Assembly (NCBI RefSeq): GCF_019749255.1
Contig: NZ_JACWFH010000003.1
Span: forward strand, 1 to 54,446
Length of the DNA stretch: 54,446 bases
Direction of reading: 5' to 3'
DNA from: Mesobacillus maritimus
GTDB taxonomy: Bacteria > Bacillota > Bacilli > Bacillales > Cytobacillaceae
Shown here: in pieces, positions 29,212 through 37,921 of the stretch
How positions within the stretch are numbered: position 1 is the first letter of the stretch
Layout: every line of letters starts with the position of its first letter
Position numbers and translations under genes: made by a program
Notes under the pieces: generated by a model
The model's database searches: none
Seen by the model: the letters and a program-made list of their open reading frames with translations, nothing else
Told to the model about the DNA's origin: nothing

Positions 29212-29232
29212 CACTGGAGCTAGACAGTAATC
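29212..29232. repeat. Fragment of the structured dispersed repeat (3' end)
   Basis: CACTGGAGCTAGACAGTA matches the 3' end of the repeat family seen at 8.85-9.13 and 18.5-18.7 kb. No 5' part is recognisable; it lies in the fin-mfd gap. Confidence 0.45.
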
Positions 29233-29278
29233 TAGCTAAAAATTTTATCATAACTAAAATAAGCATGTATAGAAACAG

Positions 29279-29307
29279 AAAAATGCCTTGGAACAATCGT
29301 CCAAAGC
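29279..29307 (-). terminator. fin terminator
   Basis: The stem 29285-29294 with 29298-29307 has G-U pairs and a short loop, and is followed on the minus strand by ATTTTT. It lies just beyond the fin stop. Confidence 0.6.
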
Positions 29308-29310
29308 GTG

Positions 29311-29541
29311 TCAGTGAATTAGATAGTCATTTTCATGGTAGCTTGGATTACGCTCATACGATTCCTGACAATCCTCACAGATTGACTTTATCTGAATGTC
29401 ACCATTGCTTTCATAGCTTATCATATCATGGCGTTCTTCATCTGTCAGCTTATGGAAACCTAGACTTTCGCTTTGAACCGATAATCGGTCTAATGTCCCA
29501 ATATTCGTTCCACAATGACGGCAGTAATAATGCATAGCCAT
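29311..29541 (-). CDS. fin: Anti-SigF factor Fin
   Basis: A 76-residue zinc-binding protein that inhibits SigF RNA polymerase at the SigF-to-SigG switch in the forespore. '[13 protein letters not shown]' at the N-terminus and '[17 protein letters not shown]' near the C-terminus provide the two CxxC pairs. Length equals B. subtilis Fin (YabK). GGAGGG precedes the ATG. It lies between pth and mfd as in B. subtilis. Confidence 0.95.
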   Translation of the reverse strand: MAMHYYCRHCGTNIGTLDRLSVQSESLGFHKLTDEERHDMISYESNGDIQIKSICEDCQESYERNPSYHENDYLIH

Positions 29542-29637
29542 GCCTGTCCCTCCCTAATCATCCTGTTATGCTTATTATTTACGGATTTAAGGGAACTTAT
29601 TCATATGCTTATTCTATGTAAAGACTCTATTTATATG

Positions 29638-30198
29638 TTATTGATTGTATTGATTCATCACTTGAAGAAAAGGAACTTCCATCCATGCCTCACAAGCCTC
29701 GCACGCCTTTTGAGCAGCTTTATCCATCTCAACTTGTTCTTCTTTTGAGAATTTCCCCAATACATAATCTGTTATTGGCATTCTATTTTGCGGACGACTG
29801 ATTCCAACCCGAATACGCTTAAATTCCTGCGATCCTGTATGAGCAATTGTGGAGCGAATCCCATTGTGCCCACCAGCACTCCCTTTTTGTCTCAGGCGAA
29901 TTTTGCCTGTTGGCAAATCTAAATCATCATAAATAACCAGTAAATCCTCCAGCTCAATATCATAATAGCTCATAACGGCGCCAATGGACTCACCGGATAA
30001 ATTCATATAGGTCAATGGTTTCAGTAGAATAACCTTTTCCCCTTTTACAATCCCCGCTCCAAAGAGTCCTTTAAACTTCGCTTGACTCAAAGGAATGTTC
30101 ATTTTTTCTGAAAGCTGATCAATCACTTCAAAACCAATATTATGTCTTGTCTTTTCATACTGCTTTCCTGGATTTCCTAACCCTACGATTAGTTTCAT
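29638..30198 (-). CDS. pth: Peptidyl-tRNA hydrolase
   Basis: This 186-residue enzyme recycles peptidyl-tRNA released by abortive translation. '[20 protein letters not shown]' carries the catalytic histidine at 20 and N10, 'LTYMNLSGE' and '[23 protein letters not shown]' are conserved. In B. subtilis the gene is spoVC; a temperature-sensitive allele blocks sporulation. It is separated from ctc by a MITE-like insertion. Confidence 0.96.
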   Translation of the reverse strand: MKLIVGLGNPGKQYEKTRHNIGFEVIDQLSEKMNIPLSQAKFKGLFGAGIVKGEKVILLKPLTYMNLSGESIGAVMSYYDIELEDLLVIYDDLDLPTGKIRLRQKGSAGGHNGIRSTIAHTGSQEFKRIRVGISRPQNRMPITDYVLGKFSKEEQVEMDKAAQKACEACEAWMEVPFLQVMNQYNQ

Positions 30199-30247
30199 GA
30201 TTCTTCCCCACCTTCATCTTGGTGCTACCATTCTGTATAAAAATTTT

Positions 30248-30408
30248 TAAAATAAGGCTGTGTTAACCGTAGCTGTTGATTTCCAATTTAGGCTGTTCGC
30301 AGACATATTAGCATGATGGTATCTTGCTAGCTCCAGCAGGATTCTATCTGTCTTCTGTTTCATTCAACGTGAAAAATCAACAATGTACATTAACACAGCC
30401 TAAAATAA
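30248..30408. mobile_element. MITE-like element with perfect 8-bp target duplication
   Basis: A 145-bp non-coding element (30256-30400) with inverted ends: GGCTGTGTTAA + 7 nt + TGTTGATTT on the left, and its exact complement (AAATCAACA + 7 nt + TTAACACAGCC) on the right. Identical octamers TAAAATAA flank it at 30248-30255 and 30401-30408. It has no coding capacity, so it must be mobilised in trans. An 8-bp AT-rich duplication fits families such as IS1595 or ISL3, but I cannot assign it. It inserted just past the ctc terminator hairpin. Confidence 0.88.
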
Positions 30409-30431
30409 AGAACGTAACCGATTAGGTTACG
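30404..30431 (-). terminator. ctc terminator
   Basis: A 7-bp perfect stem (30413-30419 with 30425-30431) followed on the minus strand by TTCTTTATTTT. The T-rich tail runs into the MITE target duplication. Confidence 0.8.
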
Positions 30432-30440
30432 TCTATTCTA

Positions 30441-31085
30441 CTAGCTTTCAGTAGTTGGTTCAGTTTCTCTACCTTCTTCATTGTCAGGATGCCCTGGTTC
30501 TTGTTCTTCACCAGAGTTGATCTCTTCTTCCTGTTTCGGAGGAAGAATTGTAACCAACACCAAGGAGTCTTCATCATCAATTGTATAACTTCCACCAGAG
30601 TTCTTCAAATCACCAACGGTTAAATGTTCACTTACCTGAAGATTTGAGATATCTAAATCAATAGACTGTGGAATATTCGCTGGTGTGGCTGTAACAGATA
30701 GTTCATGGACAGCCTGCTGCAGCACGCCTCCGTCCTTAACTCCCGGAGCTTCACCAACAAGGGCTACTCTTACAGTGGCTGTTCTTTCCTCTTTCATATT
30801 CACAGCAAAAAAGTCAGCGTGTAAAATATCTCCTTTAATCGAATCTTGTTGGTAATCACTCAACATAACATCGGTTTTGCTTCCGTCAACATCAAGGGAG
30901 ATAATCCCGTTTCTGCCAACCTCACGAATTGTTTTAATAAATTCGATACTATCAACATACACAGGTTTACTCTCCATTTTACTTCCGTAAATCACTGCTG
31001 GAATGTTTCCTTCCGCACGAAGTCTAGTTAGACTCGACTTTTGACTATTACTACTACGACCACTCGCTTTTAATATAGCACTCAT
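30441..31085 (-). CDS. ctc: Ribosomal protein bL25 / general stress protein Ctc
   Basis: A 214-residue CTC-type L25 that binds 5S rRNA. The N-terminal L25 domain (about 1-95) reads 'LTRLRAEGNIPAVIYGSKME'. The C-terminal TL5-like domain (about 96-185) reads 'TPANIPQSIDLDISNLQV'. An acidic Glu-rich tail follows. The ribosome site is GGAAGGGGA. The promoter upstream is of SigB type, so expression should rise under general stress, as in B. subtilis. Confidence 0.95.
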   Translation of the reverse strand: MSAILKASGRSSNSQKSSLTRLRAEGNIPAVIYGSKMESKPVYVDSIEFIKTIREVGRNGIISLDVDGSKTDVMLSDYQQDSIKGDILHADFFAVNMKEERTATVRVALVGEAPGVKDGGVLQQAVHELSVTATPANIPQSIDLDISNLQVSEHLTVGDLKNSGGSYTIDDEDSLVLVTILPPKQEEEINSGEEQEPGHPDNEEGRETEPTTES

Positions 31086-31131
31086 TCAGATGTCCCCTTC
31101 CAACTACAAATTTAGACTTATCATTAAAAAA

Positions 31132-31157
31132 ATGCCCTATTAAGCCTAAATCTAAAC
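31132..31157 (-). promoter_or_regulatory. ctc promoter (SigB)
   Basis: On the minus strand: GTTTAG at 31157-31152, a 14-nt spacer and GGGCAT at 31137-31132. The SigB consensus is GTTTAA and GGGTAT at 12-14 nt, so each box differs by one base. ctc is the classic SigB gene. Confidence 0.8.
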
Positions 31158-31177
31158 GTATTAATTAGTTTGGAGGG

Positions 31178-31214
31178 AAAAATAGAAGAAGGCTAGCATT
31201 TTCGCAAGCCTTCT
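31178..31214 (-). terminator. prs terminator
   Basis: An 8-bp stem (31187-31194 with 31207-31214) followed on the minus strand by ATTTTT. It separates prs from the ctc stress promoter. Confidence 0.8.
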
Positions 31215-31253
31215 ATGTACTACAAATGTCGAACCTTATGTACGGTTCACCTA

Positions 31254-32210
31254 TTAATTAAATAATGTACTAACGGATTGCTCCTCATGTACACGGATAA
31301 TTGCTTCGCCTAGTAATGGAGCGACAGATAGTTCTACAATCTTATCGATTCTTTTTTCTTCAGGGAGTTCAATTGAATTTGTTACGACTAATTCTTTAAT
31401 TTGCGAGTTTTGAATACGCTCAATTGCTGGTCCTGAAAGAACTGGATGCGTACAGCATGCAAGTACTTCAACCGCACCATTTTCTACAAGTGCATTTGCC
31501 GCTAGTGTGATGGTACCGGCTGTATCAATAATATCGTCAATTAGGATAGCAGTCTTTCCTTCGATGTTCCCAACGATGTTCATAACCTCTGCTACATTCG
31601 GTCTTGGACGACGTTTATCAATAATCGCAATTGGGGCTTTTAAGCGTTCAGCCATTTTTCTTGCTCTTGTTACTCCACCGTGGTCAGGTGAAACAATAAC
31701 AATATCCCCAGTAAATTCACGGTTGCTAAAATGATCTGCTAGGATTGGAACACCCATTAACTGATCGGTTGGAATATCAAAGAATCCTTGAATTTGTGGC
31801 GCATGTAAATCTAGAGTAATCACACGAGTCGCTCCAGCCGTTTCTAGAAGGTTTGCTACTAATTTCGAAGTAATAGGTTCTCTGGCACGCGCTTTGCGAT
31901 CTTGGCGTGCATAGCCATAATACGGAATAACCACATTGATGGTTTTTGCTGAAGCACGCTTTAAAGCGTCAATCATGATTAGAAGTTCCATGATATGCTC
32001 ATTAACAGGAGCACTGGTTGATTGAATGACATAAACATCGCAACCACGAATACTTTCCTCGATGTTGATTTGAATTTCTCCATCGCTGAAGCGGTCAACA
32101 GAACATTTTCCAAGTTCTACACCAATTACTTTTGCAATTTCTTGAGCAAGTGTTTTATTTGAGTTAAGGGTAAAGACCTTTAAATTTGGGTCTAAATACT
32201 GATTCGTCAT
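31254..32210 (-). CDS. prs: Ribose-phosphate pyrophosphokinase
   Basis: Makes PRPP from ribose 5-phosphate and ATP, feeding purine, pyrimidine, histidine and tryptophan synthesis. The 318-residue class I enzyme shows '[11 protein letters not shown]', the catalytic flexible-loop region 'KRRPRPN' and the PRPP loop '[14 protein letters not shown]'. It follows glmU by 15 bp and forms a glmU-prs unit. The neighbouring purR regulator also senses PRPP. Confidence 0.97.
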   Translation of the reverse strand: MTNQYLDPNLKVFTLNSNKTLAQEIAKVIGVELGKCSVDRFSDGEIQINIEESIRGCDVYVIQSTSAPVNEHIMELLIMIDALKRASAKTINVVIPYYGYARQDRKARAREPITSKLVANLLETAGATRVITLDLHAPQIQGFFDIPTDQLMGVPILADHFSNREFTGDIVIVSPDHGGVTRARKMAERLKAPIAIIDKRRPRPNVAEVMNIVGNIEGKTAILIDDIIDTAGTITLAANALVENGAVEVLACCTHPVLSGPAIERIQNSQIKELVVTNSIELPEEKRIDKIVELSVAPLLGEAIIRVHEEQSVSTLFN

Positions 32211-32225
32211 TATGGGACCTCCCAG

Positions 32226-33599
32226 TTATTTCTTTGAATTTAATTTCCCTGTGTAGTCTTCCTTATTCACTTGACGAGCTCGCGCAATAGCCAGACCCTC
32301 TCCAGGAACATCCTCTGTTATCGTCGATCCTGCAGCGACATACGCGCCCTTGCCAACAGTTACTGGGGCTACTAGATTCGAATTACAGCCGATGAAAGCT
32401 CCATCCTCAATCTTTGTTAGAAATTTATTTTTACCATCATAGTTTACCGTAATGGTGCCACAGCCAATATTGACATCGCTACCCACTTCAGCATCACCTA
32501 TATAACTAAGATGGGAAGCTTTACTCCCTTTTCCAAAGACAGCTTTCTTAATTTCAACAAAGTTCCCAATTTTAACCTGATCATCAATGTCTGATTGTGG
32601 TCGGATATGAGCAAATGGTCCGATATTTACTTCTGAACCAATTTTACTATCAAAGGCAGCGGACTGACGAACAACCGTCTCATTGCCGATTTCACAATTA
32701 CTGATTTCACTATTAGGTCCAATGACACATTCAGTACCAATAACAGTATCACCAGAAATGGTCGTGCCAGGATAAACGATTGTATCAGAACCGATTTTCA
32801 CATCTGATCCAATATACGTATTTGCAGGATCAATCAATGTGACACCATTGCGCATATGCCCTTCATTGATTCGCTTTCTCATAATTCGCTCTGCTTCCGC
32901 TAAAGCGACACGGTCGTTTACACCTAAAGTCTCTTCAAAACTGCCGGTTACATACGCAGAAACGGTTTCACCTTGCTCTTTTAATATTTCAATTACATCC
33001 GGGAGGTAGTACTCCCCTTGCACATTATCATTGCCTACATTATTAAGTGCTTCGAAAAGAGCCTTATTATCGAAACAATAGGTTCCAGTATTGATTTCAT
33101 TAATGTTGCGCTCTGCTTCAGTAGCATCTTTATGTTCAACGATTCTCTCAACTAGTGCTTGATCGTTTCGAATGATTCGACCATAACCTGTTGGGTCGAT
33201 CGCACGTGCTGTTAAGATGGTTGCCTTTGCTCCTGTTTCTTCATGATGTTGAAACAATGCTTCCATCGTCTCTCCTTTAATTAAGGGTGTATCTCCACAT
33301 ACAACGATTGTCGTACCTTCTTTGCCTGCAAGCATTTCTTTTGCTTGTAGGACTGCATGTGCTGTTCCTAATTGCTTCTCTTGAAGAGCATAGTGACTTG
33401 ACTCACCAAGCTGGGATCTCACCTTCTCAGCACCATGCCCGACGATGGTCACGATTTCGTTTATATTAAGACTTTTTACATGATCTACTACGTGTTGAAC
33501 CATGGGTTTGCCGCAGACAGGATGCAAAACCTTATAGAGCTTAGATTTCATTCTTGTACCTTGTCCTGCTGCTAATATAATGGCATAACGGTTAGACAT
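32226..33599 (-). CDS. glmU: Bifunctional GlcN-1-P acetyltransferase / GlcNAc-1-P uridyltransferase
   Basis: This 457-residue enzyme makes UDP-GlcNAc for peptidoglycan and teichoic acid. The N-terminal pyrophosphorylase domain has '[19 protein letters not shown]' at residues 9-27. The C-terminal left-handed beta-helix has isoleucine-patch hexapeptides from about residue 255 on ('[16 protein letters not shown]', '[17 protein letters not shown]'). It sits between spoVG and prs as in B. subtilis. Confidence 0.97.
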   Translation of the reverse strand: MSNRYAIILAAGQGTRMKSKLYKVLHPVCGKPMVQHVVDHVKSLNINEIVTIVGHGAEKVRSQLGESSHYALQEKQLGTAHAVLQAKEMLAGKEGTTIVVCGDTPLIKGETMEALFQHHEETGAKATILTARAIDPTGYGRIIRNDQALVERIVEHKDATEAERNINEINTGTYCFDNKALFEALNNVGNDNVQGEYYLPDVIEILKEQGETVSAYVTGSFEETLGVNDRVALAEAERIMRKRINEGHMRNGVTLIDPANTYIGSDVKIGSDTIVYPGTTISGDTVIGTECVIGPNSEISNCEIGNETVVRQSAAFDSKIGSEVNIGPFAHIRPQSDIDDQVKIGNFVEIKKAVFGKGSKASHLSYIGDAEVGSDVNIGCGTITVNYDGKNKFLTKIEDGAFIGCNSNLVAPVTVGKGAYVAAGSTITEDVPGEGLAIARARQVNKEDYTGKLNSKK

Positions 33600-33765
33600 T
33601 TACAGGCCTCCAATTTACCTTTTTATCCATTAAGAATATATCCTAAAATACGAATCATTTCAACATAGTTAGCAGAATGGGGGTATTTTGTATGCTTGAA
33701 AGGGATTTTTATAGAAAAAAAGTGAGGAATTAGGTTTATGGTTTAGTAAAAGGGGGAAATAAAAA

Positions 33766-33800
33766 TAAAAAAGAGCCGTACTTGTGAGTAGGCCCCTGAT
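33766..33800 (-). terminator. spoVG terminator
   Basis: On the minus strand an imperfect stem (GGCCTACT with AGTACGGC, one bulge) precedes CTCTTTTTT. It lies about 20 bp beyond the spoVG stop, so glmU may use its own promoter. Confidence 0.6.
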
Positions 33801-33820
33801 GAAAAGAAAAATTTTTTCTA

Positions 33821-34108
33821 TTATGCTCCTGCTTCTTCAAACTCAACTTCAAGTTCGCCTAGACGATGGTATTCAGCCAATACAGCGTCTTGGATCTTGC
33901 CGCGAGTGCCAGAGTTAATTGGATGAGCGATATCCCTGAATTCACCATCCGGGGTACGCTTGCTTGGCATTGCTACAAAAAGTCCATTGTTTCCATCGAT
34001 GACACGAATATCATGTACTACGAATTCGTTATCAAGCGTGATAGAAGCAATTGCTCTCATCCGTCCATCTGTATTTACACGGCGCAATCTTACGTCAGTT
34101 ACTTCCAT
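33821..34108 (-). CDS. spoVG: SpoVG, RNA/DNA-binding regulator
   Basis: A 95-residue protein almost identical to B. subtilis SpoVG ('[20 protein letters not shown]', '[16 protein letters not shown]', '[15 protein letters not shown]'). It affects asymmetric septation and cortex formation, and in other Firmicutes virulence and capsule. ATG at 34108 is chosen over 34156: AAGGTGGTGA lies 5 nt upstream and the family begins here. A SigH promoter precedes it. Confidence 0.96.
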   Translation of the reverse strand: MEVTDVRLRRVNTDGRMRAIASITLDNEFVVHDIRVIDGNNGLFVAMPSKRTPDGEFRDIAHPINSGTRGKIQDAVLAEYHRLGELEVEFEEAGA

Positions 34109-34150
34109 TCCGTTCACCACCTTCAACAAAGATAAAATTCTAGTTAACTT

Positions 34151-34177
34151 ATTCAACAGGCATTCGTATAATCCTTC
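34151..34177 (-). promoter_or_regulatory. spoVG promoter (SigH)
   Basis: On the minus strand: GAAGGATTA at 34177-34169, an 11-nt spacer and GTTGAAT at 34157-34151. This fits the SigH consensus (RNAGGAWWW and RNNGAAT, 11-12 nt) at every defined base. It is followed by an A/T-rich leader, and AT-rich DNA upstream could bind AbrB as in B. subtilis. Confidence 0.85.
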
Positions 34178-34385
34178 TTTTGAATAAAATAATTTAGAAA
34201 ATTTACCTCAATTTATTAAATGTTAGGAAAATAAACCGATCCCTCTCCTTGTTTCAGGCACAAAGACCTATTGACTTTATCGATTATACACAAAGATTGT
34301 TGAAATTAATCACCTAAACTTGAAATAGTATAAATGTTGATAGGAAAGAATAATGCTGCTTTTAAATTCCCCGCTTATAAACAAT

Positions 34386-34414
34386 AAAAAAAACGCCCGT
34401 TTATTTAACGAGCG
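34386..34414 (-). terminator. ridA terminator
   Basis: A stem 34393-34401 with 34406-34414 that overlaps the ridA stop codon, followed on the minus strand by seven T residues (34392-34386). Confidence 0.75.
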
Positions 34415-34775
34415 CAATGACTTCAATCTCTACAAGTGCATCTTTTGGAAGTCTAGCAACTTCTACACAAGATCGAGCTGGTTTATGAGTATTAAAATAT
34501 TCTCCATACACTTCGTTTACGCTAGCAAACTCATCCATATTTTTAATGAAAACCGTTGCTTTGACAACCGTTTCTAGTGATGCGCCTGCTTCTTCAAGTA
34601 CCGCCATCAGGTTTTTGAATACTTGATGTGTTTGCTCTTTGACATCCCCTGTCACCATTTCTCCTTCTGCAGTAAGTGGAATCTGGCCAGAGCTATAAAA
34701 TAAATTATTTACGATAATCCCTTGTGAGTATGGGCCTATCGCTGCAGGTGCTTTGCTTGTTTGTACAGGTTTCAT
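34401..34775 (-). CDS. ridA: Enamine/imine deaminase RidA (YabJ)
   Basis: A 124-residue member of the YjgF/RidA family, which hydrolyses reactive enamines from PLP enzymes. '[12 protein letters not shown]' at the N-terminus, '[20 protein letters not shown]' and '[22 protein letters not shown]' with the catalytic arginine are family signatures. It follows purR by 3 bp. In B. subtilis YabJ is linked to PurR-dependent repression, matching this operon. Confidence 0.95.
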   Translation of the reverse strand: MKPVQTSKAPAAIGPYSQGIIVNNLFYSSGQIPLTAEGEMVTGDVKEQTHQVFKNLMAVLEEAGASLETVVKATVFIKNMDEFASVNEVYGEYFNTHKPARSCVEVARLPKDALVEIEVIALVK

Positions 34776-34778
34776 TTT

Positions 34779-35621
34779 CTACACACTCCCGTTATTAAAA
34801 TGAATGCGGGAAAAGAAGTTCCCCTCACTTACACTAATTGTTTTTTCCCTAACATTTACATTTGATAGACGAACAAGAGAGAGATAGTCGTCTACTAGTC
34901 TTTCTTCCGTTTCTTCCGATTCTACCAGAACTGCAATCCCTGCCACGGATGCATTAAACTCTTGAAGTAAATCAATCATGCCGTTAATGGTTCCGCCAGC
35001 TTTCATAAAGTCATCCACGATTAAGACACGTGCCCCTTCCGATAGACTTCGTTTAGAAAGTACCATCGTTTGAATTCTTTTGGTTGACCCCGAGACATAG
35101 TTAATACTTACAGTTGAGCCTTCTGTCACCTTTGGGTCCCTTCGAACAATAACGACTGGCACATTTAAGAACCCTGCCACAGCATAGGCAATGGAAATTC
35201 CTTTTGTCGCAACAGTCATGACTGCATCGATATCCGCCTTTGCATAGGCCGATGCAATGACCCTGCCCACATTTCTTACAATGGTTGGATTTCCAAGTAT
35301 ATCATTCAGATAGAGATATCCACCTGGTAGCAGCCGTTCTGGACTCTCGAATACATTGCAAAGTTCCTCTATTAATGCCGCTGCTTCTTCCTGCCCTACA
35401 TGAACATAGAACTTGACGCCTCCAGCCGCTCCTGGAACGGTCTTCAAAATCCCAATCCCACGCGTTTCAAATGTCTCCTTGATAATACCTAAATCCTCAC
35501 TAATAGAAGATTTAGCTGAACCATACTTCTCTGCGAAGTAGGTAAGGGGGACAAGTTCGCGGGGATGTTCGAGCAAATAATTTGTCATATCAATCAAACG
35601 TTCACTCCGCCTAAATTTCAT
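34779..35621 (-). CDS. purR: Purine operon repressor PurR
   Basis: A 280-residue regulator. An N-terminal winged helix at about residues 1-75 is followed by a phosphoribosyltransferase-like effector domain with the PRPP motif 'ARVLIVDDFMKAGGTI' at about 198-213. PRPP releases it from DNA when purines are scarce. Length and motifs match B. subtilis PurR (285). The ATG has a strong GGAGG site. PurBox-like sequences around its own promoter suggest autoregulation. Confidence 0.96.
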   Translation of the reverse strand: MKFRRSERLIDMTNYLLEHPRELVPLTYFAEKYGSAKSSISEDLGIIKETFETRGIGILKTVPGAAGGVKFYVHVGQEEAAALIEELCNVFESPERLLPGGYLYLNDILGNPTIVRNVGRVIASAYAKADIDAVMTVATKGISIAYAVAGFLNVPVVIVRRDPKVTEGSTVSINYVSGSTKRIQTMVLSKRSLSEGARVLIVDDFMKAGGTINGMIDLLQEFNASVAGIAVLVESEETEERLVDDYLSLVRLSNVNVREKTISVSEGNFFSRIHFNNGSV

Positions 35622-35633
35622 TGCTAACCTCCA

Positions 35634-35684
35634 AAACCCGAATATTATAACATTAATATACCACTAATGTACGGGTTTATACAA
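35634..35684 (-). promoter_or_regulatory. purR promoter with paired PurBox-like sites
   Basis: A candidate SigA promoter on the minus strand has TTGTAT at 35684-35679, an 18-nt spacer and TATATT at 35660-35655. Two inverted copies of an AAACCCG(A/T)A-type box (35634-35646 on plus, 35678-35666 on minus) flank the -10. PurR sites in B. subtilis are inverted pairs around CCGAA, here 19 nt apart. The second copy has CGTA rather than CGAA. Confidence 0.5.
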
Positions 35685-35696
35685 GAGAGTCTTTCT

Positions 35697-36569
35697 TTAT
35701 CCTTCAATTGTATGCCGTTCTCCTAGCATTCTAACTGCAAATACTTGATCACAGAACCCTCTCAACCCATTATAAATTCGGTGCATGCGTGAATCATGCT
35801 CAACAAGACTAAAGACTGTTGGTCCGCTCCCACTCATCAGTACAGCATCGGCACCAAATCGTTTCATTTGATCTTTAATTTGTGCTACCTCGGGGTGAAG
35901 ATCAAGTGTCACCTCTTCTAATACGTTTCCAACATGATTGCAGACTCTTTTAAAGTCCTTTTCCTCAATAGCACGAACCATCTCTTTGGTATTAGGATGA
36001 TGGATTCCATCAATTTGTAAACGGCGATAAATTTCAGCAGTTGATACGCCGATAAATGGTTTAGCTAAAACCACCCAACAGGTTGGGGGAGCAGGAAGTT
36101 GTTGAATAACTTCGCCTCTTCCAGTTGCTAAAGCCGTTCCTCCATAAACGCAAAAAGATACATCCGAGCCAATTTCCGAACCTAGTGTTGCTAACTCATC
36201 AATAGATAGACCAAGCTGCCAAAGTTTGTTTAAGCCCCTTAAAGTCGCTGCAGCATCACTGCTTCCTCCTGCCAAGCCTGCAGCCACAGGAATGGTCTTC
36301 TCAATAGTAATTGAGACTCCTTTTTTAACATTGAACCGTTCTTTAAGTAAACGAGCTGCTTGATAAGCCAAGTTTCGTTGGTCATCCGGAACAAACCGAT
36401 TTTGTGAATTTATTTTGATCGTGTCTTTATCAAGCAAACTCATCTCAATTCGGTCAGCTAAGTCAATTGTAGTCATCACCATTTCAACCTCATGATAACC
36501 ATCCGGTCGCTTATGTAAAACGTCCAGAGACAAATTTATCTTTGCCGGTGCTTTTATTAAAAGCTTCAA
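35697..36569 (-). CDS. ispE: 4-diphosphocytidyl-2-C-methyl-D-erythritol kinase
   Basis: A GHMP-family kinase of the non-mevalonate isoprenoid pathway, about 290 residues. '[22 protein letters not shown]' opens the protein, the ATP loop is '[19 protein letters not shown]' and motif 3 is '[13 protein letters not shown]'. TTG at 36569 gives the family N-terminus with AGGTGG 5 nt upstream. A GTG 9 bp further upstream is possible but lies inside the ribosome site. Upstream are more than 200 bp without a gene and then tandem array 2. Confidence 0.94.
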   Translation of the reverse strand: MKLLIKAPAKINLSLDVLHKRPDGYHEVEMVMTTIDLADRIEMSLLDKDTIKINSQNRFVPDDQRNLAYQAARLLKERFNVKKGVSITIEKTIPVAAGLAGGSSDAAATLRGLNKLWQLGLSIDELATLGSEIGSDVSFCVYGGTALATGRGEVIQQLPAPPTCWVVLAKPFIGVSTAEIYRRLQIDGIHHPNTKEMVRAIEEKDFKRVCNHVGNVLEEVTLDLHPEVAQIKDQMKRFGADAVLMSGSGPTVFSLVEHDSRMHRIYNGLRGFCDQVFAVRMLGERHTIEG

Positions 36570-36664
36570 TCCTTCCACCTACTTTAAAAAATTCGGGCGA
36601 TGTCCATTTTTTGTCCTATTTTACCATAAAAACCTCAAAGGAAGAATTTTCGGAGGAAGAAATC

Positions 36665-36715
36665 ATGAAGTTTCTTGTTTTTGACACTTTTTCAGGGAAT
36701 ATTACATGTACTTAG
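36665..36715 (+). CDS. Possible 16-residue leader-type peptide (weak)
   Basis: ATG at 36665 is preceded by CGGAGGAAGAAATC, a strong ribosome site with 8-nt spacing. It encodes MKFLVFDTFSGNITCT then TAG. It is on the plus strand, opposite its neighbours, and no convincing promoter is seen. It may be chance; I list it only because the ribosome site is unusually good for an intergenic region. Confidence 0.2.
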   Translation: MKFLVFDTFSGNITCT

Positions 36716-36804
36716 TGTAAAGTGATTGGCCTTTTTGAGGTTGTTATTGTGAGGATTGGTATTATGTTTTTAAGCTTCTGTGTAGATTTCCTATCTCCTT
36801 TTTT

Positions 36805-37324
36805 ATTCGGACTCGGATTTCATTTTTCCGTCTTGCTCTGTCCGAATACACCCTCAATTCGGACTCGAATTTCATTTTCCTGACCTGCTCTGTCCGAATC
36901 CCCACCTCATTCGGACTCGAATTTCATTTTCCCACCTTGTTTTGTCCGAATACAACCTTCATTCGGACTCGAATACCCTTTTTCCACCTTGCTCTGTCCG
37001 AATACGCCCTCTATTCAGACTCCAATACCATATTTCCTCCTTGCCCTGTCCGAATACGCCCTCTATTCAGACTCCAATACCATATTTCCTCCTTGCCCTG
37101 TACTAATACGCCTTCTATTCAGACTCCAATACCCTTTTTCCACCTTGCTCTGTCCGAATACACCCTCCATTCGGACTCCAATACCCTTTTTCCACCTTGC
37201 CCTGTCCGAATACGCCCTCCATTCGGACTCCAATACCCTTTTTCCACCTTGCTCTGTCCGAATACACCCTCCATTCGGACTCCAATACCATATTTCCTCC
37301 TTGCCCTGTACGAATACGCCCCTC
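36805..37324 (+). repeat. 52-bp tandem hairpin repeat, array 2 (10 units)
   Basis: ATTCGGAC (or ATTCAGAC) recurs at 36805, 36857, 36909, 36961, 37013, 37065, 37117, 37169, 37221 and 37273, exactly every 52 bp. Each unit has a pyrimidine-rich 27-nt segment, then GTCCGAAT, a 9-nt loop and ATTCGGAC, giving an 8-bp hairpin at each junction. Units 5-7 share variants (ATTCAGAC, TATTTCCTCC), showing local duplication. It is the same family as array 1 near 9.4 kb, in opposite orientation. The long reading frames across it are artefacts. Confidence 0.93.
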
Positions 37325-37442
37325 CCCTCACTTACACTCGAACTTACGATTCCTTTTTCATGCTTTGGTTGCCCCATTTTTATCTCCATACTCTTAAAAA
37401 GGCAACCTTTTGTACCTTCAATCTAAAATCAAAGAACCTAAC

Positions 37443-37470
37443 AAAAAAAAACCGGAGCATTAGCTCCGGT
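37443..37470 (-). terminator. sspF terminator
   Basis: An 8-bp perfect stem (37451-37458 with 37463-37470), a 4-nt loop and eight T residues on the minus strand. It lies 76 bp beyond the sspF stop. Confidence 0.9.
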
Positions 37471-37545
37471 CTCCTGCAGTGACATTATTTGATATTTATC
37501 TTGAAGGCGTTTTTGGTGCAAGCATGGCCTGACCTGTTCGAAAAG

Positions 37546-37725
37546 TTATCGTTTCTGATTCATGAGCTGCTGTTCCGCAAGTTCGACGGCCCGTTTGACC
37601 ATGTTCCCTGCGTCCCTAGCTTTAATTCCTCCCCAGCCTTCCCTTTGGACGACATCGTAGAAACCAAGTTCTTTCGCAAGCTCTTCTTTAAACGCATCAG
37701 ACATAATTCCTTTTCGTCTGCCCAC
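37546..37725 (-). CDS. sspF: Small acid-soluble spore protein, SspF type
   Basis: A 59-residue alpha/beta-type SASP-family protein, GTG start at 37725 with AAAGGAG about 10 nt upstream. Reading: '[20 protein letters not shown]', then '[20 protein letters not shown]', then '[19 protein letters not shown]'. This closely matches B. subtilis SspF (61 residues), including 'GFYD' and '[13 protein letters not shown]'. It coats forespore DNA. It is too short for a 60-residue cut-off. A longer open frame on the same strand (37560-37781) is a shadow in another frame. Confidence 0.93.
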   Translation of the reverse strand: MGRRKGIMSDAFKEELAKELGFYDVVQREGWGGIKARDAGNMVKRAVELAEQQLMNQKR

Positions 37726-37759
37726 GAGAAACCATCTCCTTTCGTCACTGCATTACGAT

Positions 37760-37766
37760 TAGTATG
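37760..37766 (-). promoter_or_regulatory. sspF promoter, SigG-like -10 only
   Basis: On the minus strand CATACTA is a perfect SigG -10, 35 bp before the sspF start. No good TGAATA is found 17-18 nt upstream. sspF is expected in the SigG regulon. Confidence 0.4.
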
Positions 37767-37876
37767 AATAAATTTACTCAATCCATGTAATCCTAATTTA
37801 TCCAGAGATAAGGATAAAGATCTATTTCAGAAGTCGACTAAGCGCTGTATTTAAGTCTAATGCTTTTTTAGACAAC

Positions 37877-37905
37877 AAAAAAGCAGCAAACAATTGTCCA
37901 CTGCC
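37877..37905 (-). terminator. veg terminator candidate
   Basis: Imperfect inverted repeats (CAG...CTG around ACAATTGT) are followed on the minus strand by CTTTTTTG. The stem is weak but the T run and position, just beyond the veg stop, fit. Confidence 0.4.
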
Positions 37906-37921
37906 CGGTGTGCCTATAGTA

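Noticed and set aside
29168-29296. A longer Mfd N-terminus
   Set aside because: The extra 43 residues are hydrophobic, cross a repeat fragment, lack a ribosome site, and exceed the family length.
36805-37324. CRISPR array
   Set aside because: The geometry (a 25-nt palindromic part plus a 27-nt segment, constant period) is superficially like CRISPR, but the 27-nt segments are near-identical between units and no cas genes are nearby.
36937-37482. Repetitive protein genes across the 52-bp arrays (both loci, several frames)
   Set aside because: Open frames arise on more than one frame and both strands because the unit has few stops; the 52-bp period shifts frame each unit, no ribosome sites are seen, and the arrays are intergenic.
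37560-37781. A 73-residue ORF over sspF
   Set aside because: It is a shadow frame; the recognisable SASP sequence is in the other frame at 37546-37725.
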